From Acholeplasmataceae bacterium UBA5769 (lineage in GTDB: Bacteria > Bacillota_I > Bacilli_A > Acholeplasmatales > Acholeplasmataceae): 10,100 nucleotides of DNA. A program made the translations under genes and the position numbers. Location of the stretch: contig DIER01000027.1 of NCBI GenBank assembly GCA_002418725.1, forward strand, positions 486-10,585, written 5' to 3'. The notes under the pieces are model-generated. The model was not told where the DNA came from. It ran no database searches and worked only from the letters and a program-made list of their open reading frames with translations. Of the stretch, positions 1 to 6,502 are shown in pieces; position 1 is the first letter of the stretch; each line of letters starts with the position of its first letter.

Positions 1-704
1 AAAATAATGGTTTCTGGACTATTCATGTACTTCACAGTTTCTTTTGGATTCATCGTTCGACCAGAAAAGCCTACGACACGTCCTTTGGGATCTGTGATGG
101 GAAAAATGATGCGATCTGCGAAAATATCATAATACTCGCCCTGATCGTTTTGTTTGACGATTCCACATTTGATCATATCGGAAACTTGGTAGCCTTTATT
201 CTTTAAAAGTTGGTATATGGTGTTACCAAAACTGGGTGCAAGTCCTAATCTAAAATGTGTAATCTCTGCATCAGCGAGTTGCCTATTTGATAAATAATTG
301 AGCGCTTCAATCCCTTTTTCACTATGCTTTAAGTTGAACTCATAAAAACTTGCGACTTCATTAAGCATGGTATAGTAATTCTCATACGGATCTTTTTTTA
401 CTTTTTTCGTTTGAACCTCAATCCCTGCTTTTTCTGCGAGTTCAGTTGCAGCTTCTTCAAACGATATATTTTTAATCTTTTTCAAAAAATTGATGGGAGT
501 GCCACCTTCACCACAACCATAACATTTACAAATGTTTTTTTCTGGTGAAACGAAAAAACTGGGTGTTTTTTCTTGATGGAATGGGCATAAACCAGCAAAA
601 TTTTTACCGCGTTTTTGCAGGCTGACAAACGTGCTCACTAAATCAACGATCGATGTTTTTTCATTGATCAATGCAATCATTTTATCATCGTATACGTTTG
701 CCAT
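1..704 (-). CDS. dnaG: DNA primase DnaG (3' part cut off by window edge)
   Basis: Makes the RNA primers for Okazaki fragments, working with the replicative helicase. Only the first 234 residues are in the window, and the frame is open to the edge. The N-terminal CHC2 zinc domain is complete: C40 and H43 in CPFH, then C61 and C64 in CYGC, at the same positions as in E. coli primase. The catalytic-core opening follows near residues 205-220, with RIIFPI, then GRVVGFSGR. The Toprim domain and helicase-interaction domain would lie outside the window. The ATG at 702-704 is chosen because AAGGAGAT stands 8 bases before it and the protein starts as primases do. It is the last visible gene of the phoH operon, 24 bases after glyS. 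In related bacteria sigA/rpoD follows, which I cannot see here. Confidence 0.97.
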   Translation of the reverse strand, partial: MANVYDDKMIALINEKTSIVDLVSTFVSLQKRGKNFAGLCPFHQEKTPSFFVSPEKNICKCYGCGEGGTPINFLKKIKNISFEEAATELAEKAGIEVQTKKVKKDPYENYYTMLNEVASFYEFNLKHSEKGIEALNYLSNRQLADAEITHFRLGLAPSFGNTIYQLLKNKGYQVSDMIKCGIVKQNDQGEYYDIFADRIIFPITDPKGRVVGFSGRTMNPKETVKYMNSPETII

Positions 705-728
705 GAATGCCTATCTCCTTTACATATT

Positions 729-2099
729 TTAGAATGAAATCTCTTTTTCAATATAACTTCTTAAATCACTGATAGCTACACGAACTTGTTCCATGGTGTC
801 ACGATTTCTAACCGTAACCGTTTGATCATGCATCGTGTCATGGTCAATCGTGATACATAAATACGTTCCAATCGCATCTTGTCTTCTATAGCGTTTTCCA
901 ATATTTTGTGTTTCATCATATGTGACATCAACATATTTTGCTAGCATTTGATAAACTTCAAACGCTTTTTCACTGTGGTCTTTTTTCATTAACGGAAGCA
1001 CAGCTGCTTTATAAGGTGCAAGTTGCGGATGAAGATGCATCACTTGTCTGATATCACCAGAAGGCAGTGTTTCTTCGTCATAACCTTGGGTTAAGAAGGC
1101 TAAGATTAAGCGTTCAACCCCAACGGAAGGTTCAACCACGTAGGGAAGATACTTTTCATTCGTATCTGGATCTAAATACATCATACTTTCACCAGAATGG
1201 TTTTGGTGTGCTTTTAAATCGTAATCCGTACGCGATGCAATGCCCCAAAGTTCATCGAAACCCCATGGGAAACGATATCTGATATCTGTTGTCGCATTCG
1301 AATAATGTGAGAGAGCCTCTGGTTTATGATCATCAAACTGAAGATTATCAGGATTTAACCCCAGTGAGGTTAACCAGTTCATGCAGAATGCTTTCCAATG
1401 GTTAAACCAATCAATCTCAGTACCTGGTTTACAGAAAAACTCGAGTTCCATTTGTTCAAATTCTCTGGTTCTAAAAATAAAGTTACCAGGCGTAATCTCA
1501 TTTCTAAATGATTTACCTACCTGACATACACCAAAAGGAACTTTACGTCGTGTGGTGCGTTGAATGTTTTTAAACTGAATAAAAATGCCTTGTGCAGTTT
1601 CAGGTCTTAAATAAATCTGACTGGCTTGTTCTAAAACAACACCTTGATACGTTTGAAACATCATGTTGAAGGCACGAATGGGTAACCAATCTGATTTAGA
1701 ACAGTTTGGACAAGAAACCTTATGTTCAACTAAATATTGATACATTTGATCTGTTTTCCATCCATCTGGGTGCACATTGTGATCATGATCTTCAATCAAT
1801 TTATCTGCTCTAAAACGGTTATTACAACTTCTGCATTCGGTGAGTGGATCAGAAAAACCACCGACGTGACCGGATGCCTTCCAAACTTCAGAGTTCATTA
1901 AAATCGAGCTGTCTAAAAGCACGTTATATGGGTTTTCGCGTTGGAACTTTTTGATCCAAGCGTCTTTAATATTTTTCTTTAACAAGCTTCCAAGGGGACC
2001 GTAATCCCAAGTGTTTGCTAATCCACCGTAAAGCTCACTGCCTTGGAAGATATAACCTGTTGATTTTGCGTATTGTACAATCTGCTCAAGTGTTACCAT
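729..2099 (-). CDS. glyS: Glycyl-tRNA synthetase, single-chain (alpha2) type
   Basis: Charges tRNA-Gly with glycine in the cytosol. It is a 456-residue class II enzyme of the eukaryote/archaea-like homodimeric type, not the split GlyQ/GlyS tetramer found at this locus in Bacillus. Visible parts are the N-terminal catalytic opening with WDYGPLG (31-37) and an inserted zinc-type pair C89-x2-C92 and C130-x2-C133. Then come motif 2 around FRNEI...FRTREFEQME (198-219), motif 3 with GVERL (327-331), and a C-terminal anticodon-binding domain from about 360. The start ATG has AAAGGAT 8 bases upstream. It sits 21 bases after recO and 24 before dnaG. There is no room for a T-box leader, so glycine-responsive control is not seen. 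A possible internal promoter lies just upstream. Length is normal for the family. Confidence 0.97.
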   Translation of the reverse strand: MVTLEQIVQYAKSTGYIFQGSELYGGLANTWDYGPLGSLLKKNIKDAWIKKFQRENPYNVLLDSSILMNSEVWKASGHVGGFSDPLTECRSCNNRFRADKLIEDHDHNVHPDGWKTDQMYQYLVEHKVSCPNCSKSDWLPIRAFNMMFQTYQGVVLEQASQIYLRPETAQGIFIQFKNIQRTTRRKVPFGVCQVGKSFRNEITPGNFIFRTREFEQMELEFFCKPGTEIDWFNHWKAFCMNWLTSLGLNPDNLQFDDHKPEALSHYSNATTDIRYRFPWGFDELWGIASRTDYDLKAHQNHSGESMMYLDPDTNEKYLPYVVEPSVGVERLILAFLTQGYDEETLPSGDIRQVMHLHPQLAPYKAAVLPLMKKDHSEKAFEVYQMLAKYVDVTYDETQNIGKRYRRQDAIGTYLCITIDHDTMHDQTVTVRNRDTMEQVRVAISDLRSYIEKEISF

Positions 2100-2120
2100 A
2101 AGTGCACATCCTTTTCATGT

Positions 2121-2771
2121 CTATTGTAGATTTTTTAGTGTTGTTTGTAAATGATAGCTATAGTATTTTGCGATAAACTCTTTCAGTTTCGTAAGATTAA
2201 GATCTTCTATAGCGAGTTGCCCATAAGGCATCACAGAAAGTTTTAATAAACTTACTGCTTCTTTTGTGTCTAAATCTATAGGGTCTTCCTCATCATGGTA
2301 GATGAGACTTCCCTTTGTCACAGAGACACCTTTGATGCTTCTTCCATCTGGCTTTAAAGATAAACCATAACCCCATTCAGGAATGAGCTTGATTGCGAAA
2401 GAAAGCGAAGATACCAAAACATTGGGGGCATCTAATGCCAAATTTAGTTCATGATATATAAGTCCATGATTGGCATTTTCTACGACAACTTTGTCGATGA
2501 TCTCAAGCATCAATGCCGCAGCCTTCGTCTTTATAAAATCTGACTTAATCTCTTGGTAGTCGTTAAGAATTTGACCTTCCTGAAGTGGTAAAAAACTTTT
2601 TTTACCTTCTTTAAAGCTCATTTTCGTCAAGAACTGAGCGAGGATACGTGATGCATGATTCACCTTTTGTGCACCTTGTGCATAAAGGGTGATTTTTCCT
2701 TGCGCTGTGTAGGTAAAACAAAGTCTACCATGTTCTTGATAAGGCTGCACCTTATAAATAATGCCTTCCAT
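2121..2771 (-). CDS. recO: DNA repair protein RecO, short and lacking zinc cysteines
   Basis: Recombination mediator of the RecFOR pathway, which loads RecA onto SSB-coated single-stranded DNA and anneals strands. Identification rests on position (directly after era, as in most Firmicutes), the N-terminal OB-fold-like pattern (GIIYKVQPYQEHGRLCFTYT, then GKITLYAQGAQK), and a helical C-terminal half with a PEWGYGLSL segment that matches the usual LGY/F region before the zinc finger. At 216 residues it is shorter than Bacillus RecO (about 255). Its only cysteine is C18, so the CxxC...CxxC zinc-finger pairs common in the family are absent. The ATG overlaps the era TAA by one base (TAATG), which indicates translational coupling. 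The stop is TAG. Sequence similarity is diffuse, so context carries part of the call. Confidence 0.85.
   Translation of the reverse strand: MEGIIYKVQPYQEHGRLCFTYTAQGKITLYAQGAQKVNHASRILAQFLTKMSFKEGKKSFLPLQEGQILNDYQEIKSDFIKTKAAALMLEIIDKVVVENANHGLIYHELNLALDAPNVLVSSLSFAIKLIPEWGYGLSLKPDGRSIKGVSVTKGSLIYHDEEDPIDLDTKEAVSLLKLSVMPYGQLAIEDLNLTKLKEFIAKYYSYHLQTTLKNLQ
2123..2151 (-). promoter_or_regulatory. Possible internal promoter for glyS-dnaG
   Basis: On the minus strand, TTTACA (2151-2146), exactly 17 bases, TACAAT (2128-2123); each box matches the consensus at 5 of 6. It sits at the very end of recO, with the -10 box touching the recO TAG. The predicted start near 2116 leaves a short leader carrying the glyS ribosome site AAAGGAT. 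Chance matches are common in AT-rich DNA, so it is tentative. Confidence 0.45.
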
Positions 2772-3679
2772 TAAACATCCTCAGAAAATCCAAGTGACTT
2801 GAGGTCGCCTGGGCGATTACGCCAATCTTTTTTCACTTTAACCCAAAGAGATAAATGAATCTTTGTATGGAGAAGTTGATTGATTTCTTTTCGTGCTTCC
2901 ATACCAATTTTCTTCATCTTCTCGCCACCTTTACCGATTAAAATCTGTTTTTGGGTGGGTCTTTCAACGATAATCAATGCAGAAACGTCAATCGTATTGA
3001 GTTCCTCATTTTCAGTTAAAGACTCAATCACAACAGCCACCGCATGTGGCACTTCTTGTTCAGTATGATATAGAATTTTTTCTCTGATCAGTTCACCCAT
3101 CAATTTTTCTTCTGATTGATCGGTTTTCATGTCCTCAGGGAAAAAGCGAGGTCCTTCAGATAAGTGGGGAACAATCAGTTCCTCAATTTTATCGACGTAA
3201 GTTCCTTGTTTGGCAGACATTGGAATCACACCCTCAAAAGGGTACGCACTTAAATAACTTAAAATGATGTCATCAATGTGTGCTTTAGATGGGAGTAAAT
3301 CGATTTTATTCACTGCAAGAAATACAGGAACTCCAGCAGCTTTAAAATAACGCAAAATATCATCAGCTGTATCATCCTTTTTACGATCGACGACATATAA
3401 AACGATATCGACATCGCTAATCGCAGACACAGCGATTTTATCAATCGTTTTATTGAGTAAGTCCTTTCCCTTGTGTAGACCTGGGGTATCCACAAACGTG
3501 ATTTGGTAATCCGGTTTCGTCAAGACACCCATGATACGATGTCTTGTGGTCTGTGGTTTTGGACTCATGATGGCAATCTTTTCACCGATGAGTTGGTTGA
3601 TTAACGTAGATTTACCTACATTGGGGCGTCCAACGATGGCAACAAACCCCGAACGATGACTACTCATGTGGTTTTTCAT
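2771..3679 (-). CDS. era: GTPase Era, 16S rRNA/30S maturation factor
   Basis: Essential GTPase that binds the 3' end of 16S rRNA and checks 30S subunit assembly. The G domain is complete: G1 GRPNVGKST (17-25), switch region PKPQTTRHR (40-48), G3 DTPG (64-67) and G4 NKID (124-127). A C-terminal KH domain carries the IGKGGEKM loop near residue 250, and the tail ends in LWVKVKKDWRN, as Era proteins do. Two starts are possible: the first ATG (3677-3679) overlaps cdd by 20 bases, and a second ATG (3665-3667, residue 5) overlaps it by 8. Neither has a clear Shine-Dalgarno, so translation is probably coupled to cdd and the true start is uncertain by four residues. The YbeY-Era pairing in one operon fits their shared role in 16S processing. 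Confidence 0.97.
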   Translation of the reverse strand: MKNHMSSHRSGFVAIVGRPNVGKSTLINQLIGEKIAIMSPKPQTTRHRIMGVLTKPDYQITFVDTPGLHKGKDLLNKTIDKIAVSAISDVDIVLYVVDRKKDDTADDILRYFKAAGVPVFLAVNKIDLLPSKAHIDDIILSYLSAYPFEGVIPMSAKQGTYVDKIEELIVPHLSEGPRFFPEDMKTDQSEEKLMGELIREKILYHTEQEVPHAVAVVIESLTENEELNTIDVSALIIVERPTQKQILIGKGGEKMKKIGMEARKEINQLLHTKIHLSLWVKVKKDWRNRPGDLKSLGFSEDV

Positions 3680-4061
3680 CTAAAACAAACGCATAAGGAA
3701 GAAGTTCATCGGTTGATGTTTCTTTGATTTCACCCTTCGTGTTTGCTAAATAAATTTTCGTCTGTTTAGGCATGAGTTCATGCATCACTTGACGGCATGC
3801 GCCGCATGGTGATACTGGACCGTGATCGTTTGCGATAATCGTAATCGACACAATGTCTTCCTTGGTATAGCCTTGTGAGTAAAGTGAGAAAAGTGCATTT
3901 CGTTCTGCACATGAGGTTAAGCCAAAGGATGCATTTTCAACGTTTGCACCATGGATGATCTTCCCATTTTTAAGTTCGATGGCAGCGCCAACTTTAAACT
4001 TTGAATAAGGAACATAGGCTTTATCTCTTGCAAGTAATGCTTCTTGAATATGTGCTTTCAT
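3660..4061 (-). CDS. cdd: Cytidine deaminase
   Basis: Zinc-dependent hydrolytic deamination of cytidine and deoxycytidine to uridine and deoxyuridine, for pyrimidine salvage. It is 133 residues, typical of the small homotetrameric class. The active site is fully visible: C51-A-E53-R with catalytic Glu53, and PCGAC (85-89) giving zinc ligands C86 and C89. The substrate-binding stretches YVPYSKFKVGAA (16-27) and GANVENASFG (38-47) are also present. Its ATG overlaps the ybeY TGA as ATGA, a strong coupling arrangement. In Bacillus, dgkA lies between ybeY and cdd, and here there is no space for it. It ends in TAG within the start of era. Confidence 0.97.
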   Translation of the reverse strand: MKAHIQEALLARDKAYVPYSKFKVGAAIELKNGKIIHGANVENASFGLTSCAERNALFSLYSQGYTKEDIVSITIIANDHGPVSPCGACRQVMHELMPKQTKIYLANTKGEIKETSTDELLPYAFVLDEKPHE

Positions 4062-4480
4062 GATTTGATCCTTTCTAATTTCGCTTTTCTTAACATATCT
4101 TCTTGTTTTAACATCATGTCTTTTTCTTCTTCGGGGCTATGATGATCATAACCCTTTAAATGCAGATAACCATGAACCACTAAAAATCCCATTTCACGGT
4201 CTAATCCATGACCATATTCTTCTGCTTGCTTGATCGCTTGTTCAATGGAGATAAAAATATCACCTAATGATTTATCGTCACTATCGTCATTGGGAAAACT
4301 TAAAACATCTGTTGGACGATCGATGTTTCGATAGGTTAAATTAAGTCTATGAATTTCTTCTTGTGTGACAAAAACGATTTGCATGCTCCCTTTTTCTTTC
4401 ACATGCTTAAAGATTCGCTTCATCAATTTTTTATATGGTTTAATATCGTGTTCTGTTTGATTAAACAGGTTCGTTTTCAT
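4058..4480 (-). CDS. ybeY: Endoribonuclease YbeY (rRNA maturation factor)
   Basis: Single-strand-specific metallo-endoribonuclease involved in 16S rRNA 3'-end processing and ribosome quality control. The family signature HGYLHLKGYDH is at residues 103-113, with metal ligands H103, H107 and H113. The conserved arginine (R51) sits in TYRNIDRPTDVLSFP. The frame is open further upstream to an ATG at 4541-4543, but I place the start at 4478-4480. GAAAGG (4491-4496) lies 10 bases before that ATG, the product (MKTNLFNQ...) has the family's usual N-terminus, and the longer forms would overlap phoH heavily. A middle ATG at 4487-4489 is only one base from the ribosome site and is unlikely. The 140-residue product is slightly short for the family (about 150-160). 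It overlaps the 3' end of phoH by 20 bases and ends in TGA, shared with the cdd start. Confidence 0.95.
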   Translation of the reverse strand: MKTNLFNQTEHDIKPYKKLMKRIFKHVKEKGSMQIVFVTQEEIHRLNLTYRNIDRPTDVLSFPNDDSDDKSLGDIFISIEQAIKQAEEYGHGLDREMGFLVVHGYLHLKGYDHHSPEEEKDMMLKQEDMLRKAKLERIKS

Positions 4481-5423
4481 TGGTCTCATACCTTTCAAGG
4501 ATGCGTTGGACAAGGGGATGTCTAACGACATCAAGCTTGTCAAAGGTCACGATTTTAATATCATCTAAACGATCAAGTATCTGTAAAGCCTGATTAAGGC
4601 CTGATGGAATACCTCTGGGTAGATCCGATTGAGAAGGATCACCCGTAATAACCATTTTTGATGCAAAACCCAAACGAGTTAAAAACATTTTCATTTGTAC
4701 TTTCGTCGTGTTTTGTGCCTCATCTAAGATGACAAAAGCATTTTCTAAAGTTCTTCCTCTCATGTAAGCGAGTGGGGCAATCTCAATCACACCTTTTTCC
4801 ATTAAAGAAATGGTTGTTTGAGTGCCTAGCATTTCATAGAGTGCATCGTATAAGGGAACCAAATACGGATCAACTTTTTCTTTTAAATCACCGGGCAAAA
4901 AACCTAAGTTTTCGCCAGCTTCAACCACAGGTCGCGTTAAAATCAATTTCTTGACTTTATTGTTTTTTAAATCAGCAACCGCTTGAGCTACAGCTAAATA
5001 CGTTTTACCTGTACCTGCAGGACCAACACCAAATACTAAATCAGCATTCATCATGGAGTCGATATATGTTTTTTGATTAAACGTTTTAGGATAGATCGAA
5101 CGCCCTTGATCATTAATCAAAATACGTTTACGGTTTTTATACAGTTCAAAGACGCCTTCAAGTTCATCTTTTTCAGCAAGTTTTATGATATACATGATAT
5201 CTCTTTCCGATAATTGAACCTGATGTTCTGCAAGCTCAATTAAAACAGCAAAAATAGCTTCCAGCAATGGCATTTGTTCTTTCTTAGCATCTGTGATAAT
5301 CTCAGATCCATTGATCGAAACAACAATCCCTAAATATTGCTTGAAAACCAAGAGGTTACGATCTTGTACACCAACAAGTCTTGCGATCGCTTCTGCGTGA
5401 TGAATTTGTTGATTTAATTTCAT
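4461..5423 (-). CDS. phoH: PhoH-family ATPase
   Basis: PhoH-like cytosolic P-loop ATPase. The family is tied to RNA metabolism by its fixed pairing with ybeY, but its exact substrate is not settled. Within 320 residues, an N-terminal domain (1 to about 100) with a KH-like feel precedes the ATPase. Walker A GPAGTGKT is at 134-141, TRPVVEAGE at 163-171, Walker B VILDEAQN at 231-238, and the sensor-like GDPSQSDLP at 261-269. The ATG has AAGGAG (5432-5437) 8 bases upstream. It is the first gene of the operon and has its own extended -10 promoter about 25 bases before the start. It overlaps ybeY by 20 bases at its end. Length and motif order are normal. Confidence 0.96.
   Translation of the reverse strand: MKLNQQIHHAEAIARLVGVQDRNLLVFKQYLGIVVSINGSEIITDAKKEQMPLLEAIFAVLIELAEHQVQLSERDIMYIIKLAEKDELEGVFELYKNRKRILINDQGRSIYPKTFNQKTYIDSMMNADLVFGVGPAGTGKTYLAVAQAVADLKNNKVKKLILTRPVVEAGENLGFLPGDLKEKVDPYLVPLYDALYEMLGTQTTISLMEKGVIEIAPLAYMRGRTLENAFVILDEAQNTTKVQMKMFLTRLGFASKMVITGDPSQSDLPRGIPSGLNQALQILDRLDDIKIVTFDKLDVVRHPLVQRILERYETNENEPV
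4491..4496 (-). promoter_or_regulatory. Ribosome binding site that sets the ybeY start
   Basis: GAAAGG inside the end of phoH. It lies 10 bases before the ATG at 4478-4480 but only one base before the ATG at 4487-4489, so it favours the downstream ATG as the ybeY start. Confidence 0.7.
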
Positions 5424-5448
5424 TAAATCCGCTCCTTATCGTGTATTC

Positions 5449-5457
5449 ATTATACCA
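5449..5457 (-). promoter_or_regulatory. Extended -10 promoter of the phoH-dnaG operon
   Basis: Reading on the minus strand, TG (5457-5456), one base, then a perfect TATAAT (5454-5449). There is no good -35 box 16-18 bases upstream, where the DNA is a T-rich run. The TGnTATAAT extension normally compensates for that in sigma-A promoters. Transcription would start near 5442, giving a leader of about 20 bases before phoH. Confidence 0.75.
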
Positions 5458-5470
5458 TAGAGACAAAAAG

Positions 5471-5495
5471 AAAAAAGCACGGAATGTCCTTTTTT
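5471..5495 (-). terminator. Possible second terminator-like hairpin after rpsU
   Basis: AAAAAAG and CTTTTTT arms (7 pairs) enclose GAC-ATTCC-GTG. That inner part can add two pairs (AC/GT) after a G-G mismatch. The symmetric A and T runs would let it work on either strand. It lies between the main rpsU terminator and the phoH promoter. The stem is weak and A-T rich, so the call is tentative. Confidence 0.35.
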
Positions 5496-5511
5496 CAGTC
5501 AAATGCGATAT

Positions 5512-5532
5512 AAAAACGCACCCTGAGGTGCG
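5512..5532 (-). terminator. Rho-independent terminator of rpsU
   Basis: On the minus strand, stem CGCACC, loop TCAG, stem GGTGCG (6 G-C rich pairs, 5517-5532), followed by TTTTT (5516-5512). It begins 10 bases after the rpsU stop and separates rpsU from the phoH operon promoter. Confidence 0.88.
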
Positions 5533-5542
5533 ATTTTGTACT

Positions 5543-5716
5543 TTACTTCTTTTTAGAGCGTGCTGCGCGTTGGCGTTCTTTGCGTTCTACTGAAGGTTTT
5601 AAGTAAAACTCACGTCTGCGTGCTTCTTGGAGAGTTCCTGACTTAGAAACATCACGTTTAAAGCGACGTAAAGCATCTTCGATTGTTTCTTTTTCGCGAA
5701 CGATTGTTTTAGGCAT
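5543..5716 (-). CDS. rpsU: 30S ribosomal protein S21
   Basis: Small basic protein of the 30S subunit platform, near the 3' end of 16S rRNA, that supports translation initiation. The 57-residue product matches the usual length and the typical core IEDALRRFKRDVSKSGTL, then EARRREFYLKPS, with an Arg/Lys-rich tail ending in RSKKK. The frame is open upstream to an ATG at 5753-5755, but the family N-terminus MPKTIV and a near-perfect AAGGAGGG 6 bases ahead place the start at 5714-5716. It is monocistronic here, with a consensus promoter upstream and a terminator 10 bases downstream. In many Firmicutes rpsU sits near the same dnaG/sigA region, so the placement is expected. Confidence 0.97.
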   Translation of the reverse strand: MPKTIVREKETIEDALRRFKRDVSKSGTLQEARRREFYLKPSVERKERQRAARSKKK

Positions 5717-5722
5717 AGTCTG

Positions 5723-5730
5723 CCCTCCTT
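5723..5730 (-). promoter_or_regulatory. Strong Shine-Dalgarno that sets the rpsU start
   Basis: AAGGAGGG, 6 bases before the ATG at 5714-5716. It rules out the in-frame ATGs upstream, because the site lies inside that longer reading. Confidence 0.85.
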
Positions 5731-5757
5731 CCACGCTGAGATTCATTAGCCTCATCC

Positions 5758-5786
5758 ATTATATAGCATTTTTATGCTTTTGTCAA
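5758..5786 (-). promoter_or_regulatory. Perfect consensus sigma-A promoter of rpsU
   Basis: On the minus strand, TTGACA (5786-5781), exactly 17 bases, then TATAAT (5763-5758). The -35 box contains the TGA stop of rsmE (5785-5783). The spacer holds a perfect inverted repeat, AGCAT-N4-ATGCT (5765-5778). Transcription would start about 7 bases after the -10 box, giving a leader of roughly 35 bases. Confidence 0.92.
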
Positions 5787-6487
5787 AATGTTTCGGTGTT
5801 TTTTAAACAGAGATAGCTGAGTGCGTAAAGTGAAGCAAGTTCTGTGGGTAAGATATTCTTTCCAAGTGAGACGAAATGTGCTCCAACAGATGATAAATAG
5901 CTTCTTTCTTGATCTGCTATACCACCTTCAGGACCAATGATAAGTGCGATTGACATGTTGCTGTTGACTTCTGGAAGCACTTCTAAAAGTGTCTTTGTTT
6001 TCTCGTTTTCATCTGCAAGTAAAATCACTGAAAAACGTGACCAATCCAGATTTTTTAAGTTTGTTTCAAAACGAATTTCCGGAATATCAAAACGATGTGC
6101 AAGCTCTGCAGCCTCTTTAGCAATCAGATGCATACGCTTAAGTTTATTGGCTTCATTGTCCGATTTTGCAATACTTCTCATCATCGGAACAAAGACGATA
6201 TTTGATGCACCAAAAAGTGTTGCATACTTCGCAACCGTTTCCGTTTTTGGATGTTTTGGTAATCCTTGAATTAAGGTAATCTGAGGATCAGGTTCACGCT
6301 TTATCTCTTCATTTATGTGATAAAAAACACGACCTTCTTTGATCTCTAAGGTGACTAAAAAGCATTGTCTATCGGCACAGACAATCACTTGTTCACCAGA
6401 AGTCATTCGCATCACTTTGGTTATGTGATGTGCATCAGGACCCGTGATTTCTAAGGATTCATGTTTTGCTAGAAAATAACGTTGCAT
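5783..6487 (-). CDS. rsmE: 16S rRNA m3U1498 methyltransferase RsmE, diverged
   Basis: SAM-dependent SPOUT-fold methyltransferase expected to methylate U1498 (E. coli numbering) in 16S rRNA. The 234-residue product begins MQRYFL as Bacillus RsmE does, has a PUA-like N-terminal domain with HHITKVMRM (20-28), and a SPOUT domain with the SAM-loop IGPEGG (184-189). Several usually conserved motifs differ. The KxTELG stretch reads KYATLFGA (87-94), EAAEQ reads EAAEL (125-129), and the C-terminal ILRxETA reads ILPTELA (212-218). The start is fixed by the family N-terminus and by AAAGGGG 4 bases upstream, a rather close spacing. The frame stays open upstream through the secG terminator, but I see no support for a longer protein. 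It ends in TGA inside the rpsU -35 box. Confidence 0.88.
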   Translation of the reverse strand: MQRYFLAKHESLEITGPDAHHITKVMRMTSGEQVIVCADRQCFLVTLEIKEGRVFYHINEEIKREPDPQITLIQGLPKHPKTETVAKYATLFGASNIVFVPMMRSIAKSDNEANKLKRMHLIAKEAAELAHRFDIPEIRFETNLKNLDWSRFSVILLADENEKTKTLLEVLPEVNSNMSIALIIGPEGGIADQERSYLSSVGAHFVSLGKNILPTELASLYALSYLCLKNTETF

Positions 6488-6491
6488 AGTA

Positions 6492-6498
6492 CCCCTTT
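6492..6498 (-). promoter_or_regulatory. Ribosome binding site that sets the rsmE start
   Basis: AAAGGGG, only 4 bases before the ATG at 6485-6487. The spacing is tight but supports the MQRYFL start over in-frame codons further upstream. It lies just after the T-run of the secG/rsmE terminator hairpin. Confidence 0.65.
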
Positions 6499-6502
6499 GA
6501 TG

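Noticed and set aside
705..765. Promoter directly before dnaG (TTGAAA with TAAAAT)
   Set aside because: The spacer is only 14 bases, and the 17-base alternative has a poor -10 box. The spacing to glyS fits readthrough in an operon.
1067..1282. Plus-strand open frame inside glyS
   Set aside because: It is antisense to a well-conserved synthetase region, has no ribosome site, and its protein resembles no known family.
2100..2120. T-box leader for glyS
   Set aside because: Only 21 bases separate recO and glyS, far too short for a T-box.
2880..3068. Plus-strand open frame inside era (and similar short frames at 4772-4954 and 5381-5593)
   Set aside because: These are short shadows of the conserved genes or of the rpsU/phoH spacer. 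None has start signals or recognisable content.
3310..3495. Minus-strand second frame inside era
   Set aside because: It overlaps the Era G domain in another frame and has no ribosome site.
4481..4543. Longer N-terminus for YbeY from the ATG at 4541-4543
   Set aside because: It would extend the overlap with phoH to 83 bases and add residues not seen in the family. The ribosome site fits the downstream ATG.
5765..5780. Plus-strand terminator reading of AGCAT-TTTT-ATGCT followed by TTTT
   Set aside because: The stem is only 5 bp and A-T rich, and no plus-strand gene leads into it. It is better described as a palindrome in the promoter spacer.
5937..6269. Plus-strand open frame of about 110 codons inside rsmE
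   Set aside because: Ser/Ile/Phe-rich composition is that expected of the reverse complement of rsmE. No ribosome site or promoter supports it.
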